A stretch of 64,000 bases of DNA from an uncultured Flavonifractor sp. (GCA_947346365.1 CANAAV010000001.1:214695-278694); one strand, 5' to 3'; positions 36,713 to 45,585 are shown, counted from the first letter of the stretch. The notes: generated by a model from the sequence alone, not told the origin. Program-made: numbers and translations.

Positions 36713-36741
36713 TTGACAAACCGGAATATCAGGCGTATAAT
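36713..36741 (+). promoter_or_regulatory. Promoter of T-box leader/tyrS operon
   Basis: Perfect TTGACA (36713-36718) and TATAAT (36736-36741) with a 17-bp spacer. Transcription would begin near 36748. Confidence 0.85.
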
Positions 36742-36747
36742 GTCCCA

Positions 36748-37012
36748 AATATGTGAGGAAGAGGAAGAGTAGCAGTCTGTTTTCCTGCCCAGAGAACCCC
36801 CGGTCCGGTGCGAGGGGGAGAGGAACGGCTGTGAATACCCCTTGGAGCAGCCGCCCGAACAAGGAGTAGGGTGGGCCGGGCGCGCCCGTTACAGCGCGGA
36901 GGGTGTGGCTGCACCCGATAAGGCCGTATTCCGTGAGGTGGCGGCGAACCAGAGGTGGTACCGCGTAGTAATTGACGCCCTCTGTCCTGAATGGGACGGG
37001 GGGTGTTTTTTG
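36748..37012 (+). promoter_or_regulatory. T-box riboswitch, tyrosine specifier (UAC)
   Basis: Leader with T-box architecture. Stem I shows AGAGAACC and GGTGCGAG landmarks, and GTGAA-TAC at 36831-36838 is in the specifier position, giving the tyrosine codon UAC (36836-36838). The T-box sequence AGAGGTGGTACCGCG spans 36951-36965. A terminator hairpin (36974-37006) with TTTTTT follows. Uncharged tRNA-Tyr should stabilise the antiterminator and allow transcription into the zinc-ribbon gene and tyrS. Confidence 0.88.
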
Positions 37013-37032
37013 TATAGGGAGGAGCGAAACAC

Positions 37033-37332
37033 ATGGAACGGGAAATCTGCACCCGCTGCGGCGGGCGGATGCGCCATATGGGACAGGAGCAGCTACAGCT
37101 TGGAAGATATGGTCTGCTGGCGGGGCACTTGGATCATCTTTTTTCTGGAGCCTTAACGGTGGATATCTACAGCTGCTGTAAGTGTAAAAAGATAGAATTT
37201 TATGCGTTAGAGCCGCCGGAAGCTGCGGAAGAGGGCGGCAGCATGGCCAAGGCGCCCTGCCCCGGCTGTGGACAGCTCCACGAGCTGGACGACCCCAGAT
37301 GCCCCCACTGTGGAAAACGGCTGCTGGAGTAG
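37033..37332 (+). CDS. Zinc-ribbon protein in the tyrS operon
   Basis: 99 residues with three CxxC pairs: CTRC at the start, CCKC in the middle (followed by KKIEFYALE) and CPGC/CPHC at the end. This double zinc-ribbon layout is seen in short Clostridia proteins of unknown function. It is the first gene behind the tyrosine T-box, so its level follows tRNA-Tyr charging. Its TAG stop forms part of the left end of the adjacent inverted-repeat element. Confidence 0.7.
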   Translation: MEREICTRCGGRMRHMGQEQLQLGRYGLLAGHLDHLFSGALTVDIYSCCKCKKIEFYALEPPEAAEEGGSMAKAPCPGCGQLHELDDPRCPHCGKRLLE

Positions 37333-37492
37333 GCCTTGTTTGAAAATGGGAATATGACCAAGGGCGAGGGATTTTTCGGCTGGCAAGGGGTTTTGACGCA
37401 GGAATCCTGACGGATTTCAAGGAAAAACCCCGCCGTCCAAGCGGAAAAAGACCCGCCATTTGGACGTGTTAACAATTTTCAAACAAGGCCTA
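37330..37492. mobile_element. MITE-like element with 18-bp terminal inverted repeats
   Basis: TAGGCCTTGTTTGAAAAT (37330-37347) and its exact reverse complement (37475-37492) bound a 163-bp non-coding segment. The outermost TA on both sides suits a TA target duplication, as made by IS630/Tc1-type transposases. The interior folds into further hairpins and has no ORF. It lies inside the T-box operon between the zinc-ribbon gene and tyrS. Confidence 0.6.
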
Positions 37493-37528
37493 ATAAAACG
37501 GCGATAAAATAATAAGGAGAGAACAAAC

Positions 37529-38755
37529 ATGACGCTTTACGATGAATTGACCGCTCGAGGACTGATCGCCCAGGTGACCAGCGAGGAGGAGGTCAAAAAT
37601 CTCATTAATAACGGCAAGGCCACGTTCTATATCGGCTTTGACTGCACCGCGGACAGCCTGACAGCGGGGCATTTCGTGGCCTTGACCTTGATGAAGCGGC
37701 TTCAGGCGGCGGGCAACAAGCCGATCGCCCTGATCGGAGGGGGCACCACCATGATCGGAGACCCTTCCGGCCGCACTGACATGCGTAAAATGCTTACCAA
37801 AGCGGACATCGACCACAATGCCGAGTGCTTTAAGCGCCAGATGGAAAAATTCATTGACTTTTCCGACGGCAGGGCCATGATGCTCAACAATGCCGACTGG
37901 CTGCTGGAGCTCAACTATGTGGAGCTGCTGCGGGAGGTAGGGGCCTGCTTCTCGGTAAACAACATGCTGCGGGCGGACTGCTATAAGCAGCGGATGGAGA
38001 AGGGGCTCAGCTTCTTAGAGTTCAACTATATGATTATGCAGTCCTATGATTTCTACCATATGTTCCAGACGGTGGGCTGTAATATGCAGTGCGGCGGCAA
38101 CGACCAGTGGTCCAATATGCTGGGAGGGACCGAGCTGATCCGCCGCAAGCTGGGCAAGGATTCCCATTGCATGACCATCACCTTGCTTACCGACTCCCAG
38201 GGAAACAAGATGGGCAAGACTGCCGGGAATGCCGTATGGCTGGATCCCAATAAAACCTCCCCCTACGATTTCTATCAATACTGGCGCAATGTGGGGGATG
38301 ACGATGTAATGAAGTGCATCCGCCTTCTGACGTTCCTGCCTCTGGAGCAGATTGACGAGATGGACCGGTGGGAGGGCGCCCAGCTGAACACCGCCAAGGA
38401 GATTCTGGCCCTGGAGTTAACCCGCATGGTCCATGGGGACGAGGAGGCGCAGAAAGCCCAGGGCGCCGCCCGCGCTCTCTTCTCCCAGGGAGGCGACCGG
38501 AGCAACATGCCTGCCACCGCCCTGACGGAGGCGGATTTGGACGCAGGGGCTATTGCTCTGCTGGATTTGATGGTCAAATGCGGCCTGACCCCCTCCCGCT
38601 CCGAGGCCCGCCGCCTGGTGCAGCAGGGGGGCGTAGAGGTGAACGGCGCAAAGGCCGGCGACGTCGCCGCGAAGATTACCGCTGAGGCCCTGGCCGGAGA
38701 CGGTGTCACCATTAAGAAGGGTAAGAAGGTATTCCACCGGGCCTATTTGGAATAA
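37529..38755 (+). CDS. tyrS: Tyrosyl-tRNA synthetase
   Basis: 408 residues, class I synthetase. The HIGH-type motif appears as AGHFVAL and the KMSKS-type as KMGKT; the tyrosine-binding YDFYHMFQ and GGNDQWSN blocks are normal. The C-terminal S4 RNA-binding domain covers about 340-408. AAGGAGAG precedes the ATG. It is controlled by the upstream T-box; the inserted inverted-repeat element could change read-through. Confidence 0.96.
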   Translation: MTLYDELTARGLIAQVTSEEEVKNLINNGKATFYIGFDCTADSLTAGHFVALTLMKRLQAAGNKPIALIGGGTTMIGDPSGRTDMRKMLTKADIDHNAECFKRQMEKFIDFSDGRAMMLNNADWLLELNYVELLREVGACFSVNNMLRADCYKQRMEKGLSFLEFNYMIMQSYDFYHMFQTVGCNMQCGGNDQWSNMLGGTELIRRKLGKDSHCMTITLLTDSQGNKMGKTAGNAVWLDPNKTSPYDFYQYWRNVGDDDVMKCIRLLTFLPLEQIDEMDRWEGAQLNTAKEILALELTRMVHGDEEAQKAQGAARALFSQGGDRSNMPATALTEADLDAGAIALLDLMVKCGLTPSRSEARRLVQQGGVEVNGAKAGDVAAKITAEALAGDGVTIKKGKKVFHRAYLE

Positions 38756-38764
38756 ACACATACT

Positions 38765-38810
38765 GCAAGGAGCCGCCACGCCAAGCGACGGCTCCTTGTA
38801 GCTAATTTTT
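38765..38810 (+). terminator. Terminator of tyrS
   Basis: GCAAGGAGCCG pairs with CGGCTCCTTG(T) around a 13-base loop; AATTTTT follows a few bases later. Confidence 0.6.
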
Positions 38811-38878
38811 AGAAAATAGCAAAGAAATCTTTCCCATATCTTTAAAGATCTCTGATAAACTGAAAAAGCATGTTGGGA

Positions 38879-38907
38879 TTGTCTGCGTAGGTCCGATATG
38901 GTACAAT
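38879..38907 (+). promoter_or_regulatory. Promoter of GNAT/permease unit
   Basis: TTGTCT (38879-38884), a 17-bp spacer and TACAAT (38902-38907). It leaves a leader of about 138 nt before the GNAT start; no known riboswitch recognised in it. Confidence 0.6.
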
Positions 38908-39051
38908 AGCCGCAGAGCGGAGATTGTACCCGAGAATTGGCACAATTCACTCCCCAGCTGCGCCGGGAAGCGCGAAAAACGCCAATCTGCCGCGAGATAC
39001 TCGGCATTTGTGGTGCAATCCGATCAAAAGCGTGCAGGAAGGAGACATGTG

Positions 39052-39591
39052 ATGCTGGTTTTAGTCAAGCTGGAGGAGCGGTACATGCCCCAGCTGGTAG
39101 ATATGATGGACGAGTGGACGGCTTCTGGAGAAGAAATTGTGCCCTATGCCATACAGAAAACCGATTACCACCAGTTTTCCACCTATTTCCCCAGCCTGGA
39201 GGTGGGGGAGGGGCATCCGGAGCTGGCGCCTGATTCCACTTGGTTCTGCCTGGATACCGGCCGGAACCGGTTTGTAGGCGCGGTCAACATCCGCCACCGG
39301 CTGAATGAAAGGCTCCTGCTTCACGGGGGGCATATCGGGGATGGGGTTCGGCCATCAGAGCGGGGAAAGGGAATTGCCACGCAGATGATTGCCCTGGCCC
39401 TGGAGAAATGTGGAGCGTTGGGTATCCGGCGGGTTCTGATGGTGTGCGATAAAGACAACCCCGCTTCCGCCAGGACCATCGTTAAAAATGACGGCGTACT
39501 GGAAAATGAGGTGACAGACGCCGAGGGGCGAGTAGAGCAGCGGTATTGGATCAATTTGGATGGCCAGGCGGCAGCGCCAAAGCACATGTGA
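39052..39591 (+). CDS. GNAT family N-acetyltransferase
   Basis: 179 residues. The acetyl-CoA pyrophosphate loop is in RPSERGKGIATQMI (about 100-113), followed by a long helix and VCDKDNPASARTI typical of the GNAT C-terminal half. Substrate unknown. Start ATG 39052 follows GGAAGGAGA by 6 bases. Confidence 0.85.
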   Translation: MLVLVKLEERYMPQLVDMMDEWTASGEEIVPYAIQKTDYHQFSTYFPSLEVGEGHPELAPDSTWFCLDTGRNRFVGAVNIRHRLNERLLLHGGHIGDGVRPSERGKGIATQMIALALEKCGALGIRRVLMVCDKDNPASARTIVKNDGVLENEVTDAEGRVEQRYWINLDGQAAAPKHM

Positions 39592-39633
39592 ATGGGCATA
39601 AACGACAAAAACACGGAAGGGGGACGAGTCCCG

Positions 39634-40809
39634 ATGCCGGACCACGACGACAACAACGAGAAAAAATGGTACATATTGGACGGACATTCTCTGTCCACAC
39701 TGCTGGTAGTGCTGTTGGCGATTCTGTTTTATGTGGGACTGACGAATTTTGGGGTCATCAGCAGCCGGGTAAATATGTTCCTGGGGGTTATTTCCCCTTT
39801 TATTGCGGGCTTCTGCATTGCCTACCTGCTGAATACGCCGGTATGCTTTTTTGAACGGAGGGTGTATCAGAACTTACGCTTTAAGTGGGTTTTATCCATT
39901 GTAACGGTCTATCTGATTGCCCTGGCAGTCATTGTGATCCTGATAAACATGGTGCTACCCCAGGTGGTGCAGGGGATTATGGATTTGGCGGGGAATATGG
40001 ACTCCTACGCCAAGGAGCTCAACCAGCTTGTCTGGCAGCTGGAAGAACAGTTTCACCTGGAGGGCGAGGGGTTTGAGGAGATCGTAGGGTATTTACAGGA
40101 TGTGACCCGGAAGCTCATGGAGCTTGTAACCCAGTCTCTGCCCCGGCTGCTGGCGGCTGGTATGGCCATTGGCAGCGGAGTTGTCACCGGAGTCACGGCT
40201 TTGATCGCCTCTATCTATATGCTGGCGGGAAAAGCGCGTCTGGTGCCTCAGCTAAAGAAGATGCTCTACGCAGTTCTCCCAAAACGGCGGGCGGACCGGT
40301 TTTTAGAGGTACTCAGCCACGCCAATCAGGTTTTTGTGGGCTTTATCAATGGCAAGATCATTGACTCGGCGATCATCGGTGTGCTCTGCTTTGTTCTGTG
40401 CCTGATTTTCCGCATTCCGTATCCAATGCTTATGAGCGTGGTGGTAGGGGTGACAAACGTGATCCCCTTCTTCGGTCCTATCATCGGCGCGGTGCCCTGC
40501 CTGATGATTTTGGTGCTGGTGGATCCGCTGGCGGCTCTGCGGTTTTTGGTTTTGGTGATTGCGCTTCAACAGTTCGATGGAAATATTCTGGGCCCCAAGA
40601 TTTTGGGAAATAGCACGGGGCTTTCTGCCATCTGGGTGCTGGTGTCCATTATTGTGGGCGGGGGACTGTTCGGTTTCCCCGGCATGATTTTGGGCGTTCC
40701 TACCTTCGCAGTGCTCTATGATTTAGTGCGCCAGTGGGTCAATAAGCGGCTGGCGGCCAAGCAAATTGACGGTAACGGCCATCCGGTTGGCCCTAAGGGG
40801 GAGGAGTAG
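39634..40809 (+). CDS. AI-2E/PerM family membrane transporter
   Basis: 391 residues, about seven or eight hydrophobic helices of PF01594. It has the conserved C-terminal region with IPYPMLMSVVVGVTNVIPFF, FGPIIGAVPC and LGPKILG. The family includes exporters of autoinducer-2 and sodium/proton antiporters; the cargo here is not predictable. Start ATG 39634 has GGAAGGGGG upstream, while the earlier ATG 39592 has none. Confidence 0.9.
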   Translation: MPDHDDNNEKKWYILDGHSLSTLLVVLLAILFYVGLTNFGVISSRVNMFLGVISPFIAGFCIAYLLNTPVCFFERRVYQNLRFKWVLSIVTVYLIALAVIVILINMVLPQVVQGIMDLAGNMDSYAKELNQLVWQLEEQFHLEGEGFEEIVGYLQDVTRKLMELVTQSLPRLLAAGMAIGSGVVTGVTALIASIYMLAGKARLVPQLKKMLYAVLPKRRADRFLEVLSHANQVFVGFINGKIIDSAIIGVLCFVLCLIFRIPYPMLMSVVVGVTNVIPFFGPIIGAVPCLMILVLVDPLAALRFLVLVIALQQFDGNILGPKILGNSTGLSAIWVLVSIIVGGGLFGFPGMILGVPTFAVLYDLVRQWVNKRLAAKQIDGNGHPVGPKGEE

Positions 40810-40813
40810 CGGC

Positions 40814-41323
40814 GTGGAGTTTCGGAGAGCCTGTATAGGCGACCTGCCGCAGGTTCAGGCGCTGTATCAGGCTGTTGTCTCTGAAATGCAGCGCAGTGGG
40901 CTGGCAATCTGGGATCAGATCTACCCTGCCGCCGTTCTGCCAGAAGACATCCGGATGGGCAGGCTCTGTCTGCTTGAGGGAGAGGACGGCGTCCAGGCGG
41001 CGTTTGCGCTGTGTCCATGGCTTGCTGAGGAGGACGGTATGGGGTGGACAGAGCCCCAAGCGGAAGCCTGCTGTTTGGAGCGTTTGGCGGTTGTCCCCAA
41101 GCGCTGGGGCGGCGGGTTGGGGACAACCGCCCTGCGTGCTGCAGAACGGGGCGCTAAAGAGGCGGGAGCCCGGTATTTGCGCCTGTTCGTCGTGGATACT
41201 AACGTGCCCGCTGTAAAGCTCTATCAGAGATGCGGATTTTATCAGGTGGATGGACTTCATAGGCAGGTTGTGGACGAGAGCCTGACCCTGTGGGAATACG
41301 GGTTTGAAAAAGCGGTCAAATAA
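40814..41323 (+). CDS. GNAT family N-acetyltransferase
   Basis: 169 residues, with the acetyl-CoA loop at PKRWGGGLGTTAL and the VVDTNVPAVKLYQRCGF segment characteristic of GNATs. Starts at GTG 40814 behind GGGGAGGAG, five bases after the permease stop. Substrate unknown. Confidence 0.85.
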   Translation: MEFRRACIGDLPQVQALYQAVVSEMQRSGLAIWDQIYPAAVLPEDIRMGRLCLLEGEDGVQAAFALCPWLAEEDGMGWTEPQAEACCLERLAVVPKRWGGGLGTTALRAAERGAKEAGARYLRLFVVDTNVPAVKLYQRCGFYQVDGLHRQVVDESLTLWEYGFEKAVK

Positions 41324-41343
41324 CAGGGGACGGGCAAGAAATG

Positions 41344-41373
41344 GGGGGAGGGATACGCCGGTATCCCTCCCCC
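41344..41373. terminator. Hairpin between convergent genes
   Basis: GGGGGAGGGATAC-GCCG-GTATCCCTCCCCC, a perfect 13-bp stem between the GNAT gene and the DUF3021 gene. It lacks a T-run, so it is only a likely terminator. Confidence 0.55.
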
Positions 41374-41381
41374 GTGTATCC

Positions 41382-41825
41382 CTATTCCCGTTCTTCCTGC
41401 CGCTTCTTGTACTGGCCGAGAATTCCGTCATATTTCCGTCCGGTGAGACGAAAATACACCTCGAAGCCCGCCGACATGGCGAGGAAAATGGCCAGGAAAA
41501 TTAGGATGAAGATCAGCCAGGAGCCGACTTGTTCCATCGGAAACCATTGGAACAGGAAAGCGCAGGCGGTCAGCATAGGAAAGAACAGCCCCACAAACAG
41601 CAGCATACGCAGGGAATAGCGCAGATGTGGAATGACTCGGTCTGTAAAAGCTAGGTATTGGATAAAGCTCCCTAGGGCGGATGCTAAAAGCAGTGAGAAA
41701 AGAAATCCAAGCTCCGGCTGGGCCTGTAAAAAGTATAGGACGGCCATATATAAGATGGTGGAGCCGGTGTACATAAGGCAAGCGCCGGTTTTCCATTCCA
41801 CAACTCCGGTGAGAAATCTTTTCAT
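41382..41825 (-). CDS. DUF3021 family membrane protein
   Basis: 147 residues with four hydrophobic helices and a charged C-terminus (KKRQEERE). The pattern matches DUF3021, which is encoded next to LytTR regulators and thought to be part of a small regulatory pair. Starts 13 bases after the LytTR gene, with TAGGAGGCG upstream of its ATG. Confidence 0.82.
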   Translation of the reverse strand: MKRFLTGVVEWKTGACLMYTGSTILYMAVLYFLQAQPELGFLFSLLLASALGSFIQYLAFTDRVIPHLRYSLRMLLFVGLFFPMLTACAFLFQWFPMEQVGSWLIFILIFLAIFLAMSAGFEVYFRLTGRKYDGILGQYKKRQEERE

Positions 41826-41838
41826 GAAAACACGCCTC

Positions 41839-42285
41839 CTAAATTCCTAATTTTTTCTTGATGCCCGCGGCATATTGCCGGGAGGCAAAAACTTTTTCCC
41901 CGTTGTTCATTGTGAGAATCAGCCGTCCGCCAAAATCGGGGCGCAGGGAGCGCACTTGATTGAGGTTGATGACGATGGCCTTTGACGCCCGGACAAAGCC
42001 CTCTCCGGATAGGTGTTCTTCCAGCTCATAGAGCCGCAGGGAGGATTGACATACCATCTCCCGGCAGTAGAGGAAGGTTCGGTGGTCCACCGATTCGGCA
42101 TAGAGCACCTGAGCAGGAGATAGGGGAAAAGTCTGGCCGTCCAGGGTACCTGCCAACCTGCGTTCCGGAGGAGTCAGTGCGGAGAGAATGCGCTGCACCG
42201 TTGGATCTGCAGCGCAGCGGCAGCGGATGAGCAGCTCTGGCTGAGTGCATTCGGGTTCTTCCTGGATGGTGATGTTCACAGCCAT
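41839..42285 (-). CDS. LytTR-domain transcriptional regulator
   Basis: 148 residues. The C-terminal LytTR DNA-binding domain (about 50-147) shows FVRASKAIVINLNQVRSLRP and the final ASRQYAAGIKKKLGI. No receiver domain is present, as is normal for LytTR-DUF3021 pairs, where the membrane partner probably restrains the regulator. Such pairs often regulate themselves and nearby transporters. Confidence 0.88.
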   Translation of the reverse strand: MAVNITIQEEPECTQPELLIRCRCAADPTVQRILSALTPPERRLAGTLDGQTFPLSPAQVLYAESVDHRTFLYCREMVCQSSLRLYELEEHLSGEGFVRASKAIVINLNQVRSLRPDFGGRLILTMNNGEKVFASRQYAAGIKKKLGI

Positions 42286-42504
42286 GGAATATCGCCTCCT
42301 TCAAGAAAAGTGTACCCGATTGAGCGAATGAACACAAGGGAATTTGCCCAAGCTGAATCAATGCGCTCCTGAAAGGAATACGAAAGGCAGCAAAAATGCA
42401 GGCCCCATGTAAGGAGCCTGCGTTAGGCCGCCGAAAAAAACGCGTCTTTTCCGATAGCGGGCCGGTCTGTGTTTCTCCCGATACATGTGCCGCCGGAGAA
42501 AACA

Positions 42505-42595
42505 GATTTAAAAATTTTCCACCTGCGGGCGGGAGCTCTGCGAGGTTTTTTTCAGCCGTCACACGCAGGGCTTCTCCGCCCGCAGGCGGTGGAAA
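42505..42595 (-). terminator. Large hairpin downstream of dapB
   Basis: On the minus strand TTTCCACC...(42595 down) pairs with ...GGTGGAAA (42523 down to 42516) with a small bulge, followed by TTTTTAAA. It probably ends the asd-dapA-dapB transcript. The rest of 42286-42652 is GC-rich with smaller palindromes and no supported gene. Confidence 0.5.
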
Positions 42596-42652
42596 GTCGA
42601 AATCCATCATTTTGAGGCCATACAACCCTAAAAAGATAGTTCTCACCGGCGG

Positions 42653-43423
42653 CTATATGCTGCCCAGGTGATCGATCAGTTGGGCCATGGAATAGAGACC
42701 GGGGGTTTCTACCTGCGCCAGAAAGCGGGCGGCCTTTACTGCGCCGGAGGCAAAGACCTCCCGCCGTATGGCGCAGTGGCGCAGTTCAATCAGTTCATCC
42801 TGTCCGGCAAACAGAACCTCATGGTCCCCCACAATGCCGCCGCCCCGGATACAGGAGATACCGATTTCCCGGCGTTCCCGGCTCTGGCGGACAGCATGGC
42901 GGTCGTAGACATAAGAGGGGGCGCCGGAAAAGGACTCCGCGGCCGCTTCCGCCAGCATCAGGGCCGTACCGCTGGGGGCGTCCAGCTTCTTGGCGTGATG
43001 GCGCTCTGTGATTTCAATGTCAAAGCTCTCCCTGAGTACCGCCGCTGCCCGGCGCACCAGGTCCAGCAGCAGATTGACGCCCAGGGACATATTGACGCAG
43101 CGGAAGATAGGGAGCTGTCCTGCGGCGGTTTCTATAGCCGCTTGCTGCTGGGAGGTGTATCCGGTGGTGCAGAGCACCAGCGGAACGCGCCGTGTCAGTC
43201 CAAAATCCAGCAGGCCGGACAGGGCGGATGGGCTGGAGAAATCCACCAGCACATCAGCCTGCACCCTACACTCGCTGGGAGAGGAAAATACGGGAAATTC
43301 CCGCTCTCCCGGCCCCAGCAGGTCGATACCCGCAGCCAGCTCCAAATCCGGCTGTCCTGCGCAGGCGCACTCCACCGCCCGGCCCATCCGCCCGTTGCAG
43401 CCTGAAACAATCAGCTTTATCAT
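42653..43423 (-). CDS. dapB: 4-hydroxy-tetrahydrodipicolinate reductase
   Basis: 256 residues, second step of the DAP/lysine branch. The N-terminal GCNGRMGRAVE nucleotide-binding motif and the substrate motif HHAKKLDAPSGTAL are present. It is the third gene of asd-dapA-dapB and starts 7 bases after the dapA stop. Dipicolinate for spores also derives from this branch. Confidence 0.96.
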   Translation of the reverse strand: MIKLIVSGCNGRMGRAVECACAGQPDLELAAGIDLLGPGEREFPVFSSPSECRVQADVLVDFSSPSALSGLLDFGLTRRVPLVLCTTGYTSQQQAAIETAAGQLPIFRCVNMSLGVNLLLDLVRRAAAVLRESFDIEITERHHAKKLDAPSGTALMLAEAAAESFSGAPSYVYDRHAVRQSRERREIGISCIRGGGIVGDHEVLFAGQDELIELRHCAIRREVFASGAVKAARFLAQVETPGLYSMAQLIDHLGSI

Positions 43424-43430
43424 ATGGCGT

Positions 43431-44330
43431 TCAGGCCGTTTTTTGCAAAAGCCCCGCCCTTATCATGGCCAGCCGCAGCCGCTCCAGGCCGCCGCTGGAC
43501 ATATCGCACAAGGGCAGGCGCAGGGAGCCTACGGCATAGCCTGCCAGATTCATTGCGGCTTTTATGGGGATAGGGTTCACCTCCAAAAACAGAGCGTCGA
43601 TCAGCTCCGTGTACGCCAGCTGTAGCGCACCGGCCTGCTGAAACCTGCCTTCCAGGCATAGGTGAGTCATCTGCACCATAACCTCTGGGATAAGGTTTGC
43701 GGCCACAGATATGACCCCCTTTGCCCCCAAGCTCATCATTGGGACCACTTGGTCGTCATTGCCCGACCAGACATAGAAATCCTCGGGACACAGGGTGCGG
43801 GTGTGAGCCAGCAGGGAAAAATTTCCGCTGGCCTCTTTGACGCCGCAGATGTTCGGATGCTGGGCGAGAACGGCGTAGCTCTCCGCCGTAAGGGAGACGC
43901 CAGTGCGGGAGGGGACATTATAAAGGATTACAGGGAGCTGTACATTTTCAGCGATGGCTTCGTAGTGCTTGATAAGACCTGTTTGGGACGCCTTGTTATA
44001 GTAGGGAGTGACATGGAGCAGGGCATCCGCCCCGGAATCCTGGGCGTGCTGGGAGAGGTAGACGGCGGCAGAAGTGTCGTTGCTCCCGGCGCCGGCGATG
44101 ACTTTTATCCGGCGGTTTACCCGTTTGACGCAATAATCCACCGCGGCAATGTGCTCCCGCGTGCTGAGGGTGGCGCTTTCGCCGGTGGTGCCGCAGACGC
44201 AGACGGCGTCTATGCCCCGGTCTATCAGTTCGTCGATGAGCGCCCCGAACCGGCTGTAGTGGATGGCTCCATGCTCGTCAAACGGGGTGACGATGGCACA
44301 GCAGGTTCCGGTAAAAACAGGTTCTCTCAA
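43431..44330 (-). CDS. dapA: 4-hydroxy-tetrahydrodipicolinate synthase
   Basis: 299 residues, TIM-barrel class I aldolase fold condensing pyruvate with aspartate semialdehyde. CGTTGESATL, LYNVPSRTGV and the Schiff-base lysine in GVKEASGN are in family positions. It is flanked by the genes for the preceding (asd) and following (dapB) steps. Confidence 0.96.
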   Translation of the reverse strand: MREPVFTGTCCAIVTPFDEHGAIHYSRFGALIDELIDRGIDAVCVCGTTGESATLSTREHIAAVDYCVKRVNRRIKVIAGAGSNDTSAAVYLSQHAQDSGADALLHVTPYYNKASQTGLIKHYEAIAENVQLPVILYNVPSRTGVSLTAESYAVLAQHPNICGVKEASGNFSLLAHTRTLCPEDFYVWSGNDDQVVPMMSLGAKGVISVAANLIPEVMVQMTHLCLEGRFQQAGALQLAYTELIDALFLEVNPIPIKAAMNLAGYAVGSLRLPLCDMSSGGLERLRLAMIRAGLLQKTA

Positions 44331-44358
44331 AGGACTACCTCCTTATAGAGCGGCGGCG

Positions 44359-45456
44359 TCAGCGCCGCTGGATGTACCCTTCCGCGCACAAGAGTTCCGC
44401 CAGCAGGACGTTGCCTCCGGCTGCGCCGCGCAGGGTATTGTGGGACAGGCCGACAAATTTATAATCGTACTGGGTGTCAGGGCGCAGCCGCCCGGCGCAG
44501 ATGGCCATACCGCCCTCCAGCTCCCGGTCCAGCTTGGCCTGGGGGCGGTCTGGTTCTTCAAAGTAGTGGATGAACTGCTTGGGGGCGGAGGGAAGCTCCA
44601 GCTCCTGGGCGCGTCCCTTGAAGCTGGCCCAGATTTCTTTGATCTGCTCCTGCGTGGGTTTTTTCCCCTGGGCAAACCGGACAAAGACCGCGGCGGTGTG
44701 TCCGTCTGAGACGGGAACCCGCAGGCACTGGGCGGTGATAGCGGGGGCGGCGGCCTTGACGATTTTTCCGCCCTCAATGTGCCCCCACACCTTCAGAGGC
44801 TCCTGCTCGCTCTTCTCCTCCTCGCCGCCGATATAGGGAATCAGGTTATCTACCATCTCCGGCCAGCGCTGGAAGGTCTTTCCTGCTCCGGATATGGCCT
44901 GATAGGTGCAGGCCAGCACCTGTTCAATCTCATAGCCCGCCTTCATCAAAGGGGTGAGCAGGGGAGCGTAGCTTTGGATCGAGCAGTTGGATTTGACGGC
45001 GATGAATCCCCTCCGGGTACCTAGGCGCTTGCGCTGAGCGGGAATGATCTGGGCGTGTTCCGGGTTCAGCTCCGGCACGATCATGGGCACATCGCCGGTC
45101 CAGCGGTGGGCGGAATTGTTGGAGAGCACCGGACACTCGGCCTTGGCGTAAGCCTCCTCCAGAGCGCGTATTTCATCTTTTTTCATGTCTACGGCGCAGA
45201 ACACAAAGTCCACCATTCCGGCGATCTGCTCCACATCCTCCTGGGCGTTCAGGACAGTCAGCGCCTTGGCCTGCTCCGGCATGGGGGCGGCCATGGCCCA
45301 GCGGGGGCCTGCGGCCTGCTCATAGGTCTTTCCGGCGGAGCGGGGGCTGGCCGCCACGGCGGTGAGCTGGAACCAGGGATGGCGCTCCAGCAGGGTGACG
45401 AAGCGCTGGCCTACCATGCCGGTTGCGCCGATTACGCCGACTTTATACTTTTCCAT
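44359..45456 (-). CDS. asd: Aspartate-semialdehyde dehydrogenase
   Basis: 365 residues. Reduces aspartyl phosphate to the semialdehyde. GVIGATGMVGQRFV binds NADP, and the catalytic cysteine is in VKSNCSIQSY. The length and this cysteine context match the longer archaeal/fungal-type ASADH found in many anaerobes. Start ATG 45456 (MEKYKVG) follows TTGGAGGTC; a 50-codon upstream extension overlaps the divergent promoter and is rejected. No lysine riboswitch was seen upstream. Confidence 0.93.
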   Translation of the reverse strand: MEKYKVGVIGATGMVGQRFVTLLERHPWFQLTAVAASPRSAGKTYEQAAGPRWAMAAPMPEQAKALTVLNAQEDVEQIAGMVDFVFCAVDMKKDEIRALEEAYAKAECPVLSNNSAHRWTGDVPMIVPELNPEHAQIIPAQRKRLGTRRGFIAVKSNCSIQSYAPLLTPLMKAGYEIEQVLACTYQAISGAGKTFQRWPEMVDNLIPYIGGEEEKSEQEPLKVWGHIEGGKIVKAAAPAITAQCLRVPVSDGHTAAVFVRFAQGKKPTQEQIKEIWASFKGRAQELELPSAPKQFIHYFEEPDRPQAKLDRELEGGMAICAGRLRPDTQYDYKFVGLSHNTLRGAAGGNVLLAELLCAEGYIQRR

Positions 45457-45549
45457 GTTTGATGACCTCCAACTTTCTTGATAATATCCTATTCTAACAC
45501 CGGCTTGTTCGATAACCGGCGAATGGGGCAGCTGTGGAAAAAAGAAAAT

Positions 45550-45585
45550 CAGCAGTTTACAGAACTGCTGTTTTTGTATTATAAT
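45550..45585 (+). promoter_or_regulatory. Promoter with overlapping palindrome upstream of SpoIID-like gene
   Basis: TTTACA (45556-45561), an 18-bp spacer and TATAAT (45580-45585). CAGCAGTT-TACAG-AACTGCTG (45550-45570), a perfect 8-bp inverted repeat, covers the -35 box and could be a repressor site. Confidence 0.55.

Noticed and set aside
36575-37459. 294-codon minus-strand frame over the T-box region
   Set aside because: It runs against a clear promoter, T-box and zinc-ribbon gene and has low-complexity composition.
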